Assembly: GCF_018143015.1 (NCBI RefSeq)
Contig: NC_054757.1
Coordinates: 1,680,001-1,744,000, forward strand
Origin: Lytechinus variegatus
Taxonomy: Eukaryota; Echinodermata; Echinoidea; Temnopleuroida; Toxopneustidae
Reading direction: 5' to 3'
Length of the DNA: 64,000 nt
The position numbers and the translations under genes are program-made. The notes beneath the pieces are model-generated. The model did no database searches, was not told where the DNA came from, and was given only the letters and a program-made list of their open reading frames with translations. Of the stretch, positions 48,076 to 61,600 are shown piece after piece (within the stretch, counting starts at the first letter, position 1; the number at the start of each line of letters is the position of its first letter).

Positions 48076-49789
48076 TTGCATTGTTAGTTTAATCAAGTAG
48101 AGAGATGGGGGTAGTTATATGCAAAACTAATTTATATTTTTATTTTCAATTTGTTGTTTGTTTTTGTTCAGTAACTTAAGGTTCTATATACTGTACCAGA
48201 ACATTTACTTTAAAATCTGACTAATTTTTCATCAAGATTCAGTTTGAATTATATTGGAGTATCATCTAACGCTTCAATTCTCAGTATTTTTTTGATATGG
48301 TGATTCTCCGTGAAAATAGATTTGTTTTCATTTGGTGAATAACTTTTGCTTGGTATCGTTTTCAGTATGAAAAAGCAAGCAAACTTTGATATTGAACACA
48401 CGTATTAGTAGGTCAGAAATTTGCCAAAACTATATCAATATAAATAATCCAGCATATTCCTTGTTTGAGAGGAGAACTAATTTCTGTTTCGTGGAGATCC
48501 CGACGAAATAATGGTAATGTTACAAAATGCAATCATCAACTAAATCACGTCTTATTTTTAATTGTCCTCACCAAAACACCAAAGCGGTTTCGGGACCAGT
48601 CACTGTAGAAACAAACAGGTAGAGCGGCTAACACTTTTTAATTTAGGGGGGGGGGGCCATGGAGAGGATGCATTAAGGAAGTTGTCAGTGTTTGACTTTG
48701 GCCTTACAAGCTTCCGTAGAACACACACAAATACGAAAATGACATTGACGCCTCTGTATTGATATGTGATTAATATCGATGAAGCATAAACAAAGGTCAT
48801 TTTGCCAAGGTCCTGTAGGAAATATTGTGTTTTTGTTTTGCTTTGTTGTTACCAGGCATATTTTTTCTTCTTTTTACTGAATTCAAAAGGGGCGTGTATT
48901 GGGTATCTGATCGAGGAAGGGGTCACATATGGAAACGTAAGTTATGCGCTCTAGAATTACTTAAGATCATAAAGGATTCCGAAGCATCTCTTTCTCAAAC
49001 CACCTATCCCCCTTTCTCTCACTCTCTTCATCACTGCCACCAAGTCCTTTTCTCTTTTCATTTTTTAAACTTAAAAAAAAAACTTATTACCCTCTTCATG
49101 CCATTTCTCTCCCGTTTTTTCTCTTTTTCACCAAGGGCCTTTCCAAGGGATGGATCCAGAATCTTATAATGGAGGGGCACAATAAATATTTATCCTTAAG
49201 TTTAAGGGGGGAGGGAGACAATCAAGAAATTAAAACAGATTTTCATTTGAAATCGGTCACTATATTATTAAAAAAACGCCCTCTCGTGTCCCCTTCAGTT
49301 TTAGAGGAGGACACAAGGCGGAGAGGTCATCCATCCCTCTTCCAGCTCTCCCCCCCCCCCCCCCCCGGTTTTCCCCCTACAAAATCATTCACCAAATAAA
49401 GATGAAGATTCGCCGACAACACGAAACGACAGTTAAATTTTTCTTATTTACGTGTATATCAATATTTTATTACGATTTATTACGACAGTGAAGTTAACAT
49501 AATTAAAAATTATTTGATTTCTACATTTAAATATACAATAATCACAAATGGTTTAGTAAATAATCACAAATAAATAAATAGTACACTGTACACTTGAATG
49601 TTCTTCAACTAATAATTCACAGAGGTGCCACCTTCGGGCTTTCGCCAGATTTTCAAATCGTGACAACTTTTTATGACCTTTTTTCGGCACAAATGTTTTT
49701 TTATTATAATACATTAATACTTCTGCTAGGCACAGTACGTACAACTGACTGGCATCTCTTTTCTTAAAGTACAAATGGAATGATCAAAT
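48076..49789. other. No gene seen
   Basis: Mixed AT-rich DNA with homopolymer runs of G (48648) and C (49350-49366). No supported coding region was found. Confidence 0.5.
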
Positions 49790-49910
49790 ACTAATGATCA
49801 AAGCTGCTTGGGCTACAGCCGGGTTAATAAAGTCCTTTGGAAGCGCCATAGAGACGTTATTCATGTGTTATGCGCTATACAAGAACTCACTATTATTATT
49901 AGTAGTATTA
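49790..49910 (+). mobile_element. LINE/SINE 3' tail fragment
   Basis: AAGCGCCATAGAGACGTTAT, then ATGCGCTATACAAGAACTCA and an ATT run match the style of L2-like 3' ends, as at 16320-16383. Only about 120 bp remain. Confidence 0.5.
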
Positions 49911-51383
49911 CTTTGTGAATATAATTGGATTTTTATAAATTTGATAATCCCTGTTTTATTCATCCTCTCCATGCATGCTTTTAAAAGAATTCGTTTCAAT
50001 TTCATACAAACGCGGAGTTACTCAGAAGTGTATATCTTACAACATGCATGCAGTTATGCGTATAAGAAATAACTGAAATAATTTGAACATCATAGATTTA
50101 AAAAAAAATCGGCTTCTTTCGTGGCCGGAACACATCTAAAAGATATTTTCATTTCAGATCGTTTGCTCGGAAGCAAAACAAAATTACTCATCGAATGATG
50201 AAGGAAACAACGTAAAACACGATTAAGTTGTATAATAATTACCGGCTTAGTTATTTTAGGGTAGTTGCACAATATTTCAACATCAATCCCGTCATTTCCG
50301 ATATTGGTCAGAATATATATGGAAATGAGTAATATTTGACACGATAGAAACAAGTGTATATACCTGCTACCGGTACATTATATTACATAATAATGAAAAG
50401 AAAATAAACATATACAGTAAATCATTGCAAAACTTTCGCATTGAATTTCTTTTTTAGATGGAATTAATTAGTAAAATACCTTTTTATATGGAATGAGTGA
50501 ATTACTCTTTACTGGTTGATTACTCAATTCTTCTCTAACGTATGGTATAAAATCTTAGAACTTTAACTAACTTATAAGTTGTTTAAAATGTGACCAATCC
50601 AATTACTGTTTAGTAAAACAAATTGCATGCAAAATGAAATAATTTTGTTAATCAACAGCTGGTAGGTTCATATTTGAATAAAATTTTGGGTTGATAAAAA
50701 AATCGAGTGTTCGAAATGATGATGTATTTTTTAATAAAGAATAACGTAGTTAGTTAGCATTTTAAGCACGTTGAAGAACTCTTTGTTGTGATATATGTTT
50801 TTCAGGAGACACCAAGGGGTCAAAGAGATATTTCTCTTCCAGTATATTGGCCTATTAAACAATACATTATTGTTAAAGCCACATCCAATTGATATTTCCC
50901 GTGAGATGTAAAAATAAAGTTTTAAAACAAAAATAGTTGTTTAGCTTAGTGCAGTCATTTTAATCAACACCTGAAAATGGCCGCGCATGTACGATATAAA
51001 TACACCGAATTGTACCTCGTCACCATCTGCCACGTCCCCTACACGTACAGACTCAACTGTTATGACTATGATTGATTTATGCCAGGATTACAAAAATCAT
51101 TGAATAAGGTGTTTAACACTTTCAGTATCATGTTTCCATGCGTACAATAAAAAAATGGGGGTTAAAACTGACACCGGTTGATGTCGATACCTAGAGGACC
51201 ACACGTTAATGAAGTGTTAAAATCACACACTAGAGATTGAACGTAACACCAGGGAGTGCAAAAGTAACACCAATGTGTTGAATTAACACCAAATGCGGAA
51301 CACCGGAGTTAAATGACTGGTGTGGTACTTGATCTACATGTATGTACACCAATAAAGTCACAGTGTTTGTCGTGTCTCTGATT
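49911..51383. other. No gene seen; AACACC-rich stretch at 51180-51330
   Basis: AT-rich DNA downstream of the TRIM gene. Between 51180 and 51330 are several AACACC/TAACAC words, an old simple repeat. Part of this may be TRIM 3' UTR. Confidence 0.4.
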
Positions 51384-53336
51384 TTATCCGGAGATATCTG
51401 CCAGTGTTTGAGGACCATGGTATACTAGACATCGATTCTCAATGCTCACTGCGAGCTTCGCTTTCGACAACAGTATCATCTGCAAGTTGACTGAATCTTT
51501 CTTCTGAACTTCAACTTTCTCTTCTTGAACCAGCGACTCGATCAGCTCTCCATCAATAGTGTAGCTGTCTATGGTAAGCTTGGAGCTTTCAACACCCTCA
51601 CTTTCGTTGATGGACGCGATGAAGATGTGATCACCGAATATGGCCGGTACGAGAGCAATGGCGTCGGCTTCTTCCAGACGCCATCTAATCGAGCCAGAGT
51701 CGTCTACTGCGACGACGCAGTGGTCATTGACGGCGATGATGATCAGGTCATCGGCTTTTCTCGTCACCACTAGCTTCTGTGGGACAACGTTTCCTGTAGT
51801 GATGGTCCTAACTGGCTTGGCGCCGAAGATTGGATATTCATAGCATGCGGTTGATCCGCTAAATCCAACTAGGATATGTTCGTGGTCCTGACCCTGTGTG
51901 ACGCATACAGGTACAGCATCATCGGACAGGTCTTCGGGATGGTCGTAATATACTGCTGGGTTCTCGCGACCAAGACATGAAAATAAACGAAGACGATTCT
52001 CGTCGTCGATGATGACGAATCGTCCATCCGACATAGCAGCGGCTTGTTTGACCTTCACACCATCCAGAACTCGCTCTTTCGAACCGTTCGATAGGACCAT
52101 CATCAGTCCCTCCGTGTCCTCTTCACAGGCGATGGCTATTCGACCATCTGGAAAGGCTGTCATTGTTGACACCGAAGACTCGAGGTCATATTCCCGATAG
52201 ATTTCCCACTCTGAGAGTTGGAAGATTTCTCCGATCGATGTCGTTTGTTCGTAGTATGACGATGTTCTCTTAAAGCCGATACGACGGACGTACTCCTTTA
52301 ATTCATCAAGGTCGCTATCTTTCTCTTTCCTCGACAGAATCTCGTCAACACGCGTAAAGAAGGTATCTGCTTTGCTATGTTGTATATTCAGACCCTTCTT
52401 TCCATCTCCGCCCATCAGTTTTCTAGCACTGGTTAATCGATCAAACATGTACTGCTTCGCATCTTGAAGCCTCTCAATCTTTGCCAATAATACATCCCTT
52501 TCCATCGCACATTCCTTTAACAGTTTCTCTCGATTGGTGTTGACTGCTTCGATCACCTGCTCAGCCGTGCTGTTGATGATCTGTTCGACTGTATTGATCT
52601 CAAGTTCTATTTCCTTTTTCGTTTTTGAAATCTGGGAAATCTGAGAATCCGCATCTTTTAGTTTCGTCTCACATCGTGATGCTAGTTTCTTCACGAGGTT
52701 GTCGAAATTTGTTTGGGCAGTCTTGAGCTCGACGCAGTCATGGTCTGGCTTTGGATGCTGCAGGACGGCGCACTGCGGACACACCATTATGCGGCAATGA
52801 CAGCAAAAGAAAGTTAATTTCTCACCATCATGTATGCTGCATCTCTTCGCTTGCTGTCTCATCTGCGTCTTCCCATTCTTCAGATCATCAAGCTGCACAA
52901 CGTGGTGGGTTTTCATCAGGCGACGTAGCTTGGCGTGGGCATCGACGCAGTCATCGCAGAGAAATCCTCGGCACTCGTCACAACATGCCGTAGCAACCGC
53001 ATCGGGAGAATCGCAAGAGCTGCATCTGAGCTTGCTGAAGTCTGGGTCATTACTCTGCTCCTTTTCGTCATTACACATGTTCTCCACTTCCGGTGACATA
53101 CTACCCGGGTCGGTGGATGGGCATTGGGCCAGCTTGAGATAGCTTCCCTCGCATCCATTCGGGCACTGGAAGTCATCATCCATATCACCTACTACTGCCG
53201 AGTAATTCTTGAAGCAGTCCAAACAAAACCGATGGGAGCAGGAGAGAACAGCGCTTTCTTCCGGCTCCTTCCCACAAAATGTACATCTTGAACTGTCACC
53301 TAGGAGCCTCTTCAAAACCACTTCACCGCAATCCAT
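51384..53336 (-). CDS. TRIM-family protein: RING, two B-boxes, coiled coil, C-terminal propeller-like region
   Basis: A single open exon of 650 codons. I start at the ATG at 53336; the in-frame codon 12 bases upstream is TTG. The RING is C3HC4 (C18, C21, C33, H35, C38, C41, C58, C62), giving probable E3 ubiquitin ligase activity. B-box 1 spans about 105-145 (C105, C108, C122, C127, C130, H144) and B-box 2 about 166-199 (C166, H169, C181, C186, C189, H194, H199). About 205-320 is a heptad-rich coiled coil for dimerisation. The last 270 residues are beta-rich with repeats such as FPDGRIAIACEED and SDGRFVIIDDENRL, typical of a propeller; it is not a SPRY domain. Intronless TRIM genes are expanded in marine deuterostomes and often linked to innate defence, which is inference here. 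The frame is intact. Confidence 0.9.
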   Translation of the reverse strand: MDCGEVVLKRLLGDSSRCTFCGKEPEESAVLSCSHRFCLDCFKNYSAVVGDMDDDFQCPNGCEGSYLKLAQCPSTDPGSMSPEVENMCNDEKEQSNDPDFSKLRCSSCDSPDAVATACCDECRGFLCDDCVDAHAKLRRLMKTHHVVQLDDLKNGKTQMRQQAKRCSIHDGEKLTFFCCHCRIMVCPQCAVLQHPKPDHDCVELKTAQTNFDNLVKKLASRCETKLKDADSQISQISKTKKEIELEINTVEQIINSTAEQVIEAVNTNREKLLKECAMERDVLLAKIERLQDAKQYMFDRLTSARKLMGGDGKKGLNIQHSKADTFFTRVDEILSRKEKDSDLDELKEYVRRIGFKRTSSYYEQTTSIGEIFQLSEWEIYREYDLESSVSTMTAFPDGRIAIACEEDTEGLMMVLSNGSKERVLDGVKVKQAAAMSDGRFVIIDDENRLRLFSCLGRENPAVYYDHPEDLSDDAVPVCVTQGQDHEHILVGFSGSTACYEYPIFGAKPVRTITTGNVVPQKLVVTRKADDLIIIAVNDHCVVAVDDSGSIRWRLEEADAIALVPAIFGDHIFIASINESEGVESSKLTIDSYTIDGELIESLVQEEKVEVQKKDSVNLQMILLSKAKLAVSIENRCLVYHGPQTLADISG

Positions 53337-53447
53337 TTTCTTTTTCAAATTCCTAAACTATGATAAGACTCTGGCAATCTAGTATTTGACTTGTAAACTG
53401 AGTCTTGCTATAATCAATTCATCTGATTTAGATAAACGAAACCAGTC

Positions 53448-53456
53448 CTATTTATA
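53448..53456 (-). promoter_or_regulatory. TATA box of the TRIM gene
   Basis: TATAAATAG on the minus strand lies 112 bp upstream of the ATG, implying transcription start about 30 bp downstream and an 80-nt leader. The match is near-perfect and the spacing plausible. Confidence 0.6.
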
Positions 53457-54529
53457 CTAATCATCTACAGAGTCGCTAAGCGATTTGACAATGATAATAA
53501 AGTGACGTAATTACCGGTTCAATGGTGTCTGCACGCCATTATTGTGTTAGGTGATTATCAACAAGGTAGGTAGTCACGCTACTCAGGGCGTAAAGACCGG
53601 ATCTCTACAGTACCAGGTATATCATTCAGTAGTTTCAGTCCGACCTTCTGTCAATTTATTTATTTCTTACATAATCAAAAATATGGAATGATTTTTTTTA
53701 GAAAGAGAGGGCGATGTTTGTACAGGGACAGTTGCCCCCTCCCCAACCGCGAAATTTTGAAAACCTACTTTTTATGTGATTAAAGTATGCATCGCATTCT
53801 TGATCGACATTAAAAAAAAGCCTTTAATTTGATTCGGTCGCTTTGATCCCTCACAAATTTTTATTTTCGAACATTTTACTTTTTCCATCTCCATGATAAA
53901 ACAAAATTTTGCATATGGCCTTCCATGTTTTACATGAGATAGGTTCATCTTGTAAATAATAAAGCACGTAAGAGTTGATAAAAGTCCTATCAAGAAGGGT
54001 TTAACTTTAATATTAAATAATCATTTAGAGTATTGAAAATGATTAATGACGTAGTTCATAAAGATGCAAAAATAGTCTATACTCTTTTCCCCTTTTTCGG
54101 GTTTGCTGTTTTTTTTTCATATATTAATTTCAAATTTAGTCTGGAATTCCTAAATGTAAAACGATAGACCGATAGACAAACCAACATATTTCAGGAAAAA
54201 ACCCGGAAAGAGTGTCATTCTCACGAATACAAATATCCTCTCAGGGATTTTTTTTTAGTTCAAGATTATTTGCTAGGTCTCACCTTACATTCCTGAAGAA
54301 TACATATACTTCGATTTATTTTTACCGTTCTTGCCTATTGTCGAACTAATAGAAGAATCATTAAGTTATCCTGTCTGATGCATTTGGGTGCCGAGAAATG
54401 GAGAATTCCGAGTTCATTTGATGAATCTATGACGAAGTCTTTTGTTGAACACCAATCCTGATGTCCCACCCCTACCAACCATTCCTCCAGGATCGCAAAT
54501 GGGAATGCGTACTCTATAAATACCGGCGC
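53457..54529. other. TRIM upstream region; no gene seen
   Basis: AT-rich, with no recognisable coding sequence. Confidence 0.4.
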
Positions 54530-54830
54530 CAGGGGGAGGAGATACTCACGAAATAAGGCATACGGGGATGTGCCGCTTGAATGGGTCGCATTTTGGGAAA
54601 ATCCCTAAACATGGCCCCAATTTTTAGTTACTAGCCTTAAACATTGCCCCAATTTCTAGATACTGGCCTTAAATGTGGGTCCATATTCTCCTCCAATTTT
54701 GGGTGATAACCTTTTTTTCCTTTTTTTAAAGCCAAAATGACCCGTAAATATGGGTATGGGTTTTGAACCTTCAGCACCACACCCCCGTCCAAATCAAATC
54801 TAAGTACCCCCCGGCCCGGCGCACACTACA
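54530..54830. repeat. Fragment of a G/C-run repeat family (GGGATGTGCCGC)
   Basis: GGCGCCAGGGGGAGG, GGGGATGTGCCGCTTGAA and tandem CTAAACATGGCCCCAATTTT / TTAAACATTGCCCCAATTTC units occur. Similar vocabulary (GGCACTCAGTATATAA, GTATGTGCCGCGGAGGGG) appears at 58195-58260, so both look like pieces of one dispersed family. Confidence 0.45.
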
Positions 54831-57217
54831 CGATCCGTTGCGATGCAAGTTTTGAACAGATTGCATATTTATACATGAAGTATGTAAGTAAAAAAAAATC
54901 ATTTCAAGTTTGGCGTAATGTGAGGAATACTAAAATTAAAATTCTGCTTTCCTGGAAGCCTTGTGGTCGGAGTAAAGTTCAAATCGGTTTCAAGTCGCAG
55001 CCGATGATGACGTCATTACGATTTGGAATTGAATTTGATTTATCCCTAAAAGGGCAGCTAGATTTAGACTGGAATTTCGATATTCATACGACTATTCGGA
55101 AGATGTAGGCTGGAATGTTCATATCAAATGATATACATGTAACTAGTTAATTGAAAATCGGATCGTATAGGGTGCGCCGAGCTTAACCAAAGAAATCTTT
55201 ACTCATCTTCATGTCAAGTTTGATCCATGGTATTATTTCTATCTAGTATGTTCCCTATCATATAAAAACAATGTCCAAATATGACACCATCCAAATTAAA
55301 GGTTGGTTGACCCTTAGAATTTATCTAATGACACCACTTATTCATGACCTCAGGTGCCCGTTGCAGAAAGTGTGTCAATCAAACATAACTCGAGAAATCA
55401 ATCGTAACTCAGCTTTGAGCCAATCATACACGTGCGTATCTAGGACTTGTGCTTGATGTGTTTAAATACAACTCTTCCTGCAACCATGGAGAATGACCCC
55501 GGCCTGGTCTGGCTGCGATCCCGGGGAAGCGATCGGATGGGCTCGGGAGAGAATGGGAATCGTCTGCAAAAATTGAATTTCATACAACCCGCATTATAAG
55601 ATGTTGTCCCCATTGCCGTTACATTTGATATCTGTTAAGAGCCTCTGACCACTACAACGAGAGACATTTACAAAATATGGCATCAAAAGCAAAGGGGGTA
55701 CAATCCCCTTTGTTTTTGCCGTACCGTTTGCAATGAAGGCGCCAGAATAATTATGAGAGGTTAAAGTGAGCATTTCCTTCAATGGCATGTCGGTTGTTGG
55801 TTGTTCCTAGATCTTCTGAAAACTTCCGACAGACCGATAAAACTTCCTTCACGAACCTGGTCAAGTTTAGTTCCCACGAGAACATATTCCAATGACCGCG
55901 AAATAATTATCATAAACCAGAAGGATGTTTCGACAATTTATTCTTGACCCACATTTCCCAGTTGTAATTATGTGATATGTTTGTGGAAGGTGAATACTAG
56001 ACCATTTATTTGATTGTTACAGTCATAAGTTCATTACAGTCAGTATTCAATTATGTTTAACATCATGGGCGTACGCTGATCTTTCCGGGGGGGGGCCCAG
56101 ATCGACGCATGAAAATGAAAAAAAAATGATTACAAAAAAATTTAGTGGGGGGGAGGGATAGCTCCCCCATTGCATACGACCATGTTTAAATTACATACCC
56201 TAATGGATCAGAATTAATAAAATACTTAAGTTGGCATAGGGTGGCGCCAAATTATTTTTTAGAGGCGGGGCAAGACGCCATGCAAGACACCCTATTCACG
56301 ATTTTCTAATGGCATTTATGAGGCGCCGACATACAACAAGCAAGTCATGTTTTGCAGCTATGGTGATCGATTTCTGTTAAAGATATTTACTATGACCTAC
56401 GCTTAAAGTTTATAAATGTAAAACGATATCAATTTTTGAAGAAAAAAAAACAAGTGAGCGAGTTACTCCAAAAATCAACCATTTTCTAAATCAAGGATTA
56501 ATATTTTGGGTAAATTTGGTAAGTAAGAATTGAAATCGGCTAGATATTGAATGAAATTCGATAGAAATACATTGCTTTAAACTTTCATGACTCAACCGAA
56601 AATTATCATATTTGTCTGTTGTGAAATTATTGCCGTGTGCCCCCCCGCAGAATTTCCATTTTTTTTTTTGCATTAGCCTATGGAAGTGGGTCTCTCTATA
56701 CCCCCCCCCCCCCGGTATGATAAAAAATCTCACGAAACAGCTGCGCATGCTAGTAATGATGAACCAAAGGGCAGTGGGTCTGGGCATGCGGTTTTGAAAA
56801 TGTCATTATTTTATAGTTCAGTCAGAAAGGAAATTGTCTCAAATAATTACGTAATATCACGTTTTATCTACATCATATACCTTGAAAATATTTTCTTTAA
56901 TGGCGGTCATTACATCGAGGATTTTCCGTCCATGAGCGTTATTGTCACTCTTTGTTTACTGGGTCAATTGATTTCTTCCTTTATTTTCCCATTAATTATT
57001 CATTAAAATGGATTAGTTTAGTTTAGTTTTTTATGAGGATGGTTGCAACTTTTAAAGAATTGCCACAATTTTCTGAAGTGTTTCGTCTTTGATGTTTTTT
57101 TTTTAAATCAATCTGGTTTCTTTTTTTATTAACGTGTTTTTTTTTCTTTATCCGTTTCCCTTCTTCCTATATATTTCTATTATTTTGTAAACTCGAGTAC
57201 TTCATTTTTAATTGTTA
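54831..57217. other. No gene seen
   Basis: No supported gene. There are G- and C-runs at 56089, 56146 and 56700. Short frames lack domain signatures. Confidence 0.5.
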
Positions 57218-57306
57218 TTTGATTTTATTATTTATCATTGTTATTATTATCGTTGTTGTTATTCTTCTTCTTCTTTTTTTTATTATCATTATCATTATTA
57301 TTACTA

Positions 57307-57344
57307 CTATTATTGGTAGTAGTAATAGTAGTAGTAGTAGAAGT

Positions 57345-57379
<35 letters not shown>

Positions 57380-57441
57380 TAGTATAGTAGTAATAGTAGT
57401 ATAGTAGTAGTATAGTAGTAGTAGTAGTAGTAGTAGTAGTA

Positions 57442-57521
<80 letters not shown>

Positions 57522-57596
57522 TAGTAGTAGTAGTAGTAGTTTTAGTAGTAGTAGTAGTAGTAGTAGTAATAGTAGTAGTAGTAGTAGTAGTAATAA

Positions 57597-57643
<47 letters not shown>

Positions 57644-57644
57644 A

Positions 57645-57742
<98 letters not shown>

Positions 57743-57780
57743 TATAGCAGCAGCAGCATAGTAGAAGCAGCAGTAGTAGT
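57307..57780. repeat. AGT trinucleotide tract, about 470 bp
   Basis: Near-pure AGT units with occasional AGC and AAT interruptions. Long Thr, Leu, Tyr or Ser frames across it are artefacts. Confidence 0.95.
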
Positions 57781-58189
57781 AGTCTTGGAGATGGTTCTTC
57801 TTTTATTTTGTATTTTCATTTTCGTTTCATTCTTACCTCCCTTTATTTCCTTTTTCGTCTTACTTGTTTCTTTCCTGGCACCGTTCTTCATTTCTTATGT
57901 TATCTATTTTTGGTTCATTTTTTTCATTCTTTCCTTTTCCAGCATCATTTATTCCCTTTCCCCTATGTCCTCCCCTTTGCCCTAGTTATCATAGCCCATG
58001 GTAAAAAACTTCAAGTCATATGCGGGAAGCAATACTTTGAGAGACATTACATAATCGAACCATAGCGTATTCTATCCAAACATCATTCCTCATGACGATT
58101 GTGAGTTAAGAGATCAAAGATCTTACAACTTTTGGTTTGGTAAACCTTGCTGTAAGTTGACCATTATTTGATCATTATTTTTACTGAGC

Positions 58190-58448
58190 AGCAGGGCCCC
58201 GGGGGGGGGGGCACTCAGTATATAATGCATAGTGGGTATGTGCCGCGGAGGGGACCCCCATTTTCACACTCAAATTTCCGTTCCAAGGCATAGCATTTTT
58301 GCCTTGTTGAGAAAAAGAACAAAGAAAGCCGCTCCAAGGAATAGCATATTCTTCTTATCGAGAAAAAAGAAGAGAGAAATCTATGGAAGCTTAAAAGTGC
58401 CACCGAGATGTTGAGATAATTATCTCGGGAAGTCGACATCTTGATAGC
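58190..58448. repeat. G-run repeat fragment and short tandem (CCAAGGCATAGCAT)
   Basis: GGGCCCCGGGGGG and GGCACTCAGTATATAA match the family at 54530. CCAAGGCATAGCATTTTTGC and CCAAGGAATAGCATATTCTT are two units about 60 bp apart. A GAGATAATTATCTC palindrome is at about 58410. Confidence 0.5.
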
Positions 58449-58645
58449 AAAAGATAAGATGACGAGATCCCGGATCTCATCATGTCGACATCTTTTAGAA
58501 GAGATTATGAGATGACAAGATCCCGGATCTCATCATGTTGACATCTTTTAGAAGAGATGATGAGATGACAAGATCCCGGATCTCATCATGTCAACATCTT
58601 TTAGAAGAGATGATGAGATGACAAGATCCCGGAACTCATCATGTA
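58449..58645. repeat. 53-bp tandem repeat, four copies
   Basis: GATCCCGGATCTCATCATG starts at 58466, 58519, 58572 and 58625 (variant GGAACTC), an exact 53-bp period. Each unit carries GATCCCGGATC and ATGTCGACAT-type palindromes. The LINE tail begins directly at the last unit, which marks the insertion site. Confidence 0.85.
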
Positions 58646-61600
58646 TTGTATTGTATTGTATTGTATTGTATTTATTTAATCACGGTAAAACTTACATTCA
58701 GTCATAACAGACTGCTTTTCAGCAAGTCCGTGAACATTAAAAAACATGTAAAAGTGAGACAATACGAAAATATTTTAAATATTACAGTAACACATAATAT
58801 AAGACATACATAATTAAAATGAAAAACAATAAGTAAAACTACATAAAACCGCAGTGCGAAGATAAATCATAGAAATTCTCTAGCCCCCCCCCCCGCAGAT
58901 GAGTTAGAAGTCGATGGAATTAACTGATTTCATAAATAAAGAGAACTGATCCAGTTGCCGGGTATTACTTGGTAAGGAATTAAATAATTGAATACCTATA
59001 TAGAGAGCACCGTCCCTTATAAAATTAGTTTTGGGTTTTTCGAGATTAATCCTACACTGGTAATTTCGAAGAGAATAATTACTTTTCTTGATGCTTATTT
59101 TGGAGCACAAGAAAGATGGAAGTAGTCCATGAAGTAATTTAAATATAAAGGAAACTGCCTGTTTTTTCCATCGCAATTCTAACTTATCAATGTTCAGAGT
59201 AGAATACAATAGATTGGAACTGTATCTATAATCAACTCTTAAGACCATACGCAGTGCTCGATTTTGAAGAACACTTAATTCTTTAAGTAAAACTTTCCCT
59301 GCATTGAACCATACTATAGAGCAGTAATCAAAGTGTGGTTGAAAAAGTGCTTTGTAAAGCATTATAACAGTATTCAGACTGATGTACGGCCTGAGCCGTT
59401 TCAAACAATACAGGGCTTTTGTTGCTTTCGTCTTAACGAATTTAACATGTGCATTCCAGTTAAGCGGTGCACTGAGCATAACGCCAAGGTATTTACACTC
59501 TTCCACTCTTCTGATTTTTTCACCGTCAATTTGAACTTGTGCATTTGCAAATGCTAATAATTTACGCCTTGATCCAAATATGATAAATTCACATTTCTTA
59601 GGGTTCAGTAATAATTCATTACATTTCAACCAGTCTGAAATCCGTGCCAAATCTTCATTTAGACAGGAACATAAATCAGAAACATTATCTGAGGAATAGT
59701 ATATACAGGTATCATCAGCGTACATTGAAATACTGCTAAACTTTACAACAGTAGAAATATCATTTATGAAAATTATAAACATCAATGGACCAATTATACT
59801 CCCTTGCGGAATTCCACAGGTAATTGTATTATAAGAAGAAAATGTATTATTGATAACTGTTACATGTTTTCTTAAAGTTAAATAGCTTTGGAACCATCGT
59901 AAGCTTGACTCATCGAACCCCAGAAGATCAAGTTTTGTTAACAGAATATCGTGGGAAACCATATCAAATGCTTTCCGAAGGTCAAGCGATACTAAGCCAA
60001 CAGCGTGCCCAATATCCAATTCTTTACGAATATTTTCTGTAATTGTAAAGAGGGCTGTATTTGTTGAATAATTGGGGCGAAATCCAAACTGATTATTTGA
60101 AAGTATATCATTATCAGAAACATATTTATAAACTTGTTTAAAAACAACCTTTTCCATTATTTTTGACAGTACAGGCAATACGGAAATTGGCCTATAATTA
60201 GTAGGATCCTTTAAGTTACCACCTTTAAATAATGGCGTGAGCTTAGCCATTTTCCAGTCTAATGGAACTATTCCCTGTTTAAGAGAAAGATTTATTATGT
60301 GTAACAATGGTACAATAATATGTGAAACTGAGTCTTTTAAGATACAGGTAGGTATACCATCTAATCCTGAAGACTTATTTTTTGGAATCTCATTAAAACA
60401 CTTTACTATATCGTTCTGTGTAACTTCATTAAAAGAAAACACAGTCGAGCATTTGATTGTTGGTTCAAACGTTTTCTGAGTAAACTGGGCACCATCTTTA
60501 AGTTCTTTAGTTATATTAGCAAAATAATTATTCATATAATTTGCGATGTCTTCAGGATCAGACAATATACCACCACCAATATCAAGAGATTTCAAAGTTT
60601 GACTTTTACGTTTGTTTGGAAGGATTTTACCTAGCAGTTTCCATATCCCAGCACTATTGCCAGAGTTCTCAAGAATGTTCTTTGTTATATATTCCCTTTT
60701 GGATTTACGTCGCTTTGCCGTGACTTGATTGCGTAACAGTCTATATTCACGCCAGACATCTGGGTCACCAGATAAGCGAGCCCTTTCTTTACACTGATCA
60801 CGAAGCTTCATCATCGTTAAAATCTGTTCATTGATCCATGGAACACTTTTCTTACGTATTCGTTTACGTTTCACAGGTGCAAACCTATTTAGGATATCAT
60901 TATACATATTTAGAAAATTATCGTAGGCTGTGTTTACATCATTTTCAGAAAGGATCTGAGACCATGAACATTTATGCAGTTCCTTACAGAATGAGGAAAA
61001 ATTCATTTTTTTCAAATCACGATAGGTGACATAATTGTGCTTAGAAAATGTCATTTTAGTTTTTCCTAAACGTGCAACAATCATGTAATGATCACTAATG
61101 GAAACTGTTACAACATCACAGAATTGAATTATGTCATCATTAGAAGAAAATAGTAAATCTATAGTTGAGGAAGACGTGTCAGTTACCCTGGTAGCTTTTG
61201 AAATATATTGTTTCATATTATAATCACTGGCAAGCGATAATAATTTTTTAGTATGAAAGTTTTGAGGTTTTTTTGATACATCACAATTCATATCACCAAG
61301 TATGATAAAATCAAGACACCAAGAATCCAGATATTGAAGTAACAAATTAAAATCTTTTAAATACATAACGACACCACCACCATGTCTATTTCGGTCCAGT
61401 CTGATAATATTATAGCCACATATGGAAACTTCAGAGTCAAATATATTGCTATCCAACTTTGTTTCACTGAGAGTTAAGATATCCAAATTGCTTTGTTCTA
61501 AAATATGATTAATTTCATCTACATTTTTTAACAAAGTACATACATTTAGATGTCCAATTTTCAATCCCTTGTTACAATTCAGTTTTTCAAAGACAAGTGG

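Noticed and set aside
57219-57891. Long Thr/Leu/Tyr or Ser open frames
   Set aside because: They are produced by the AGT trinucleotide tract.
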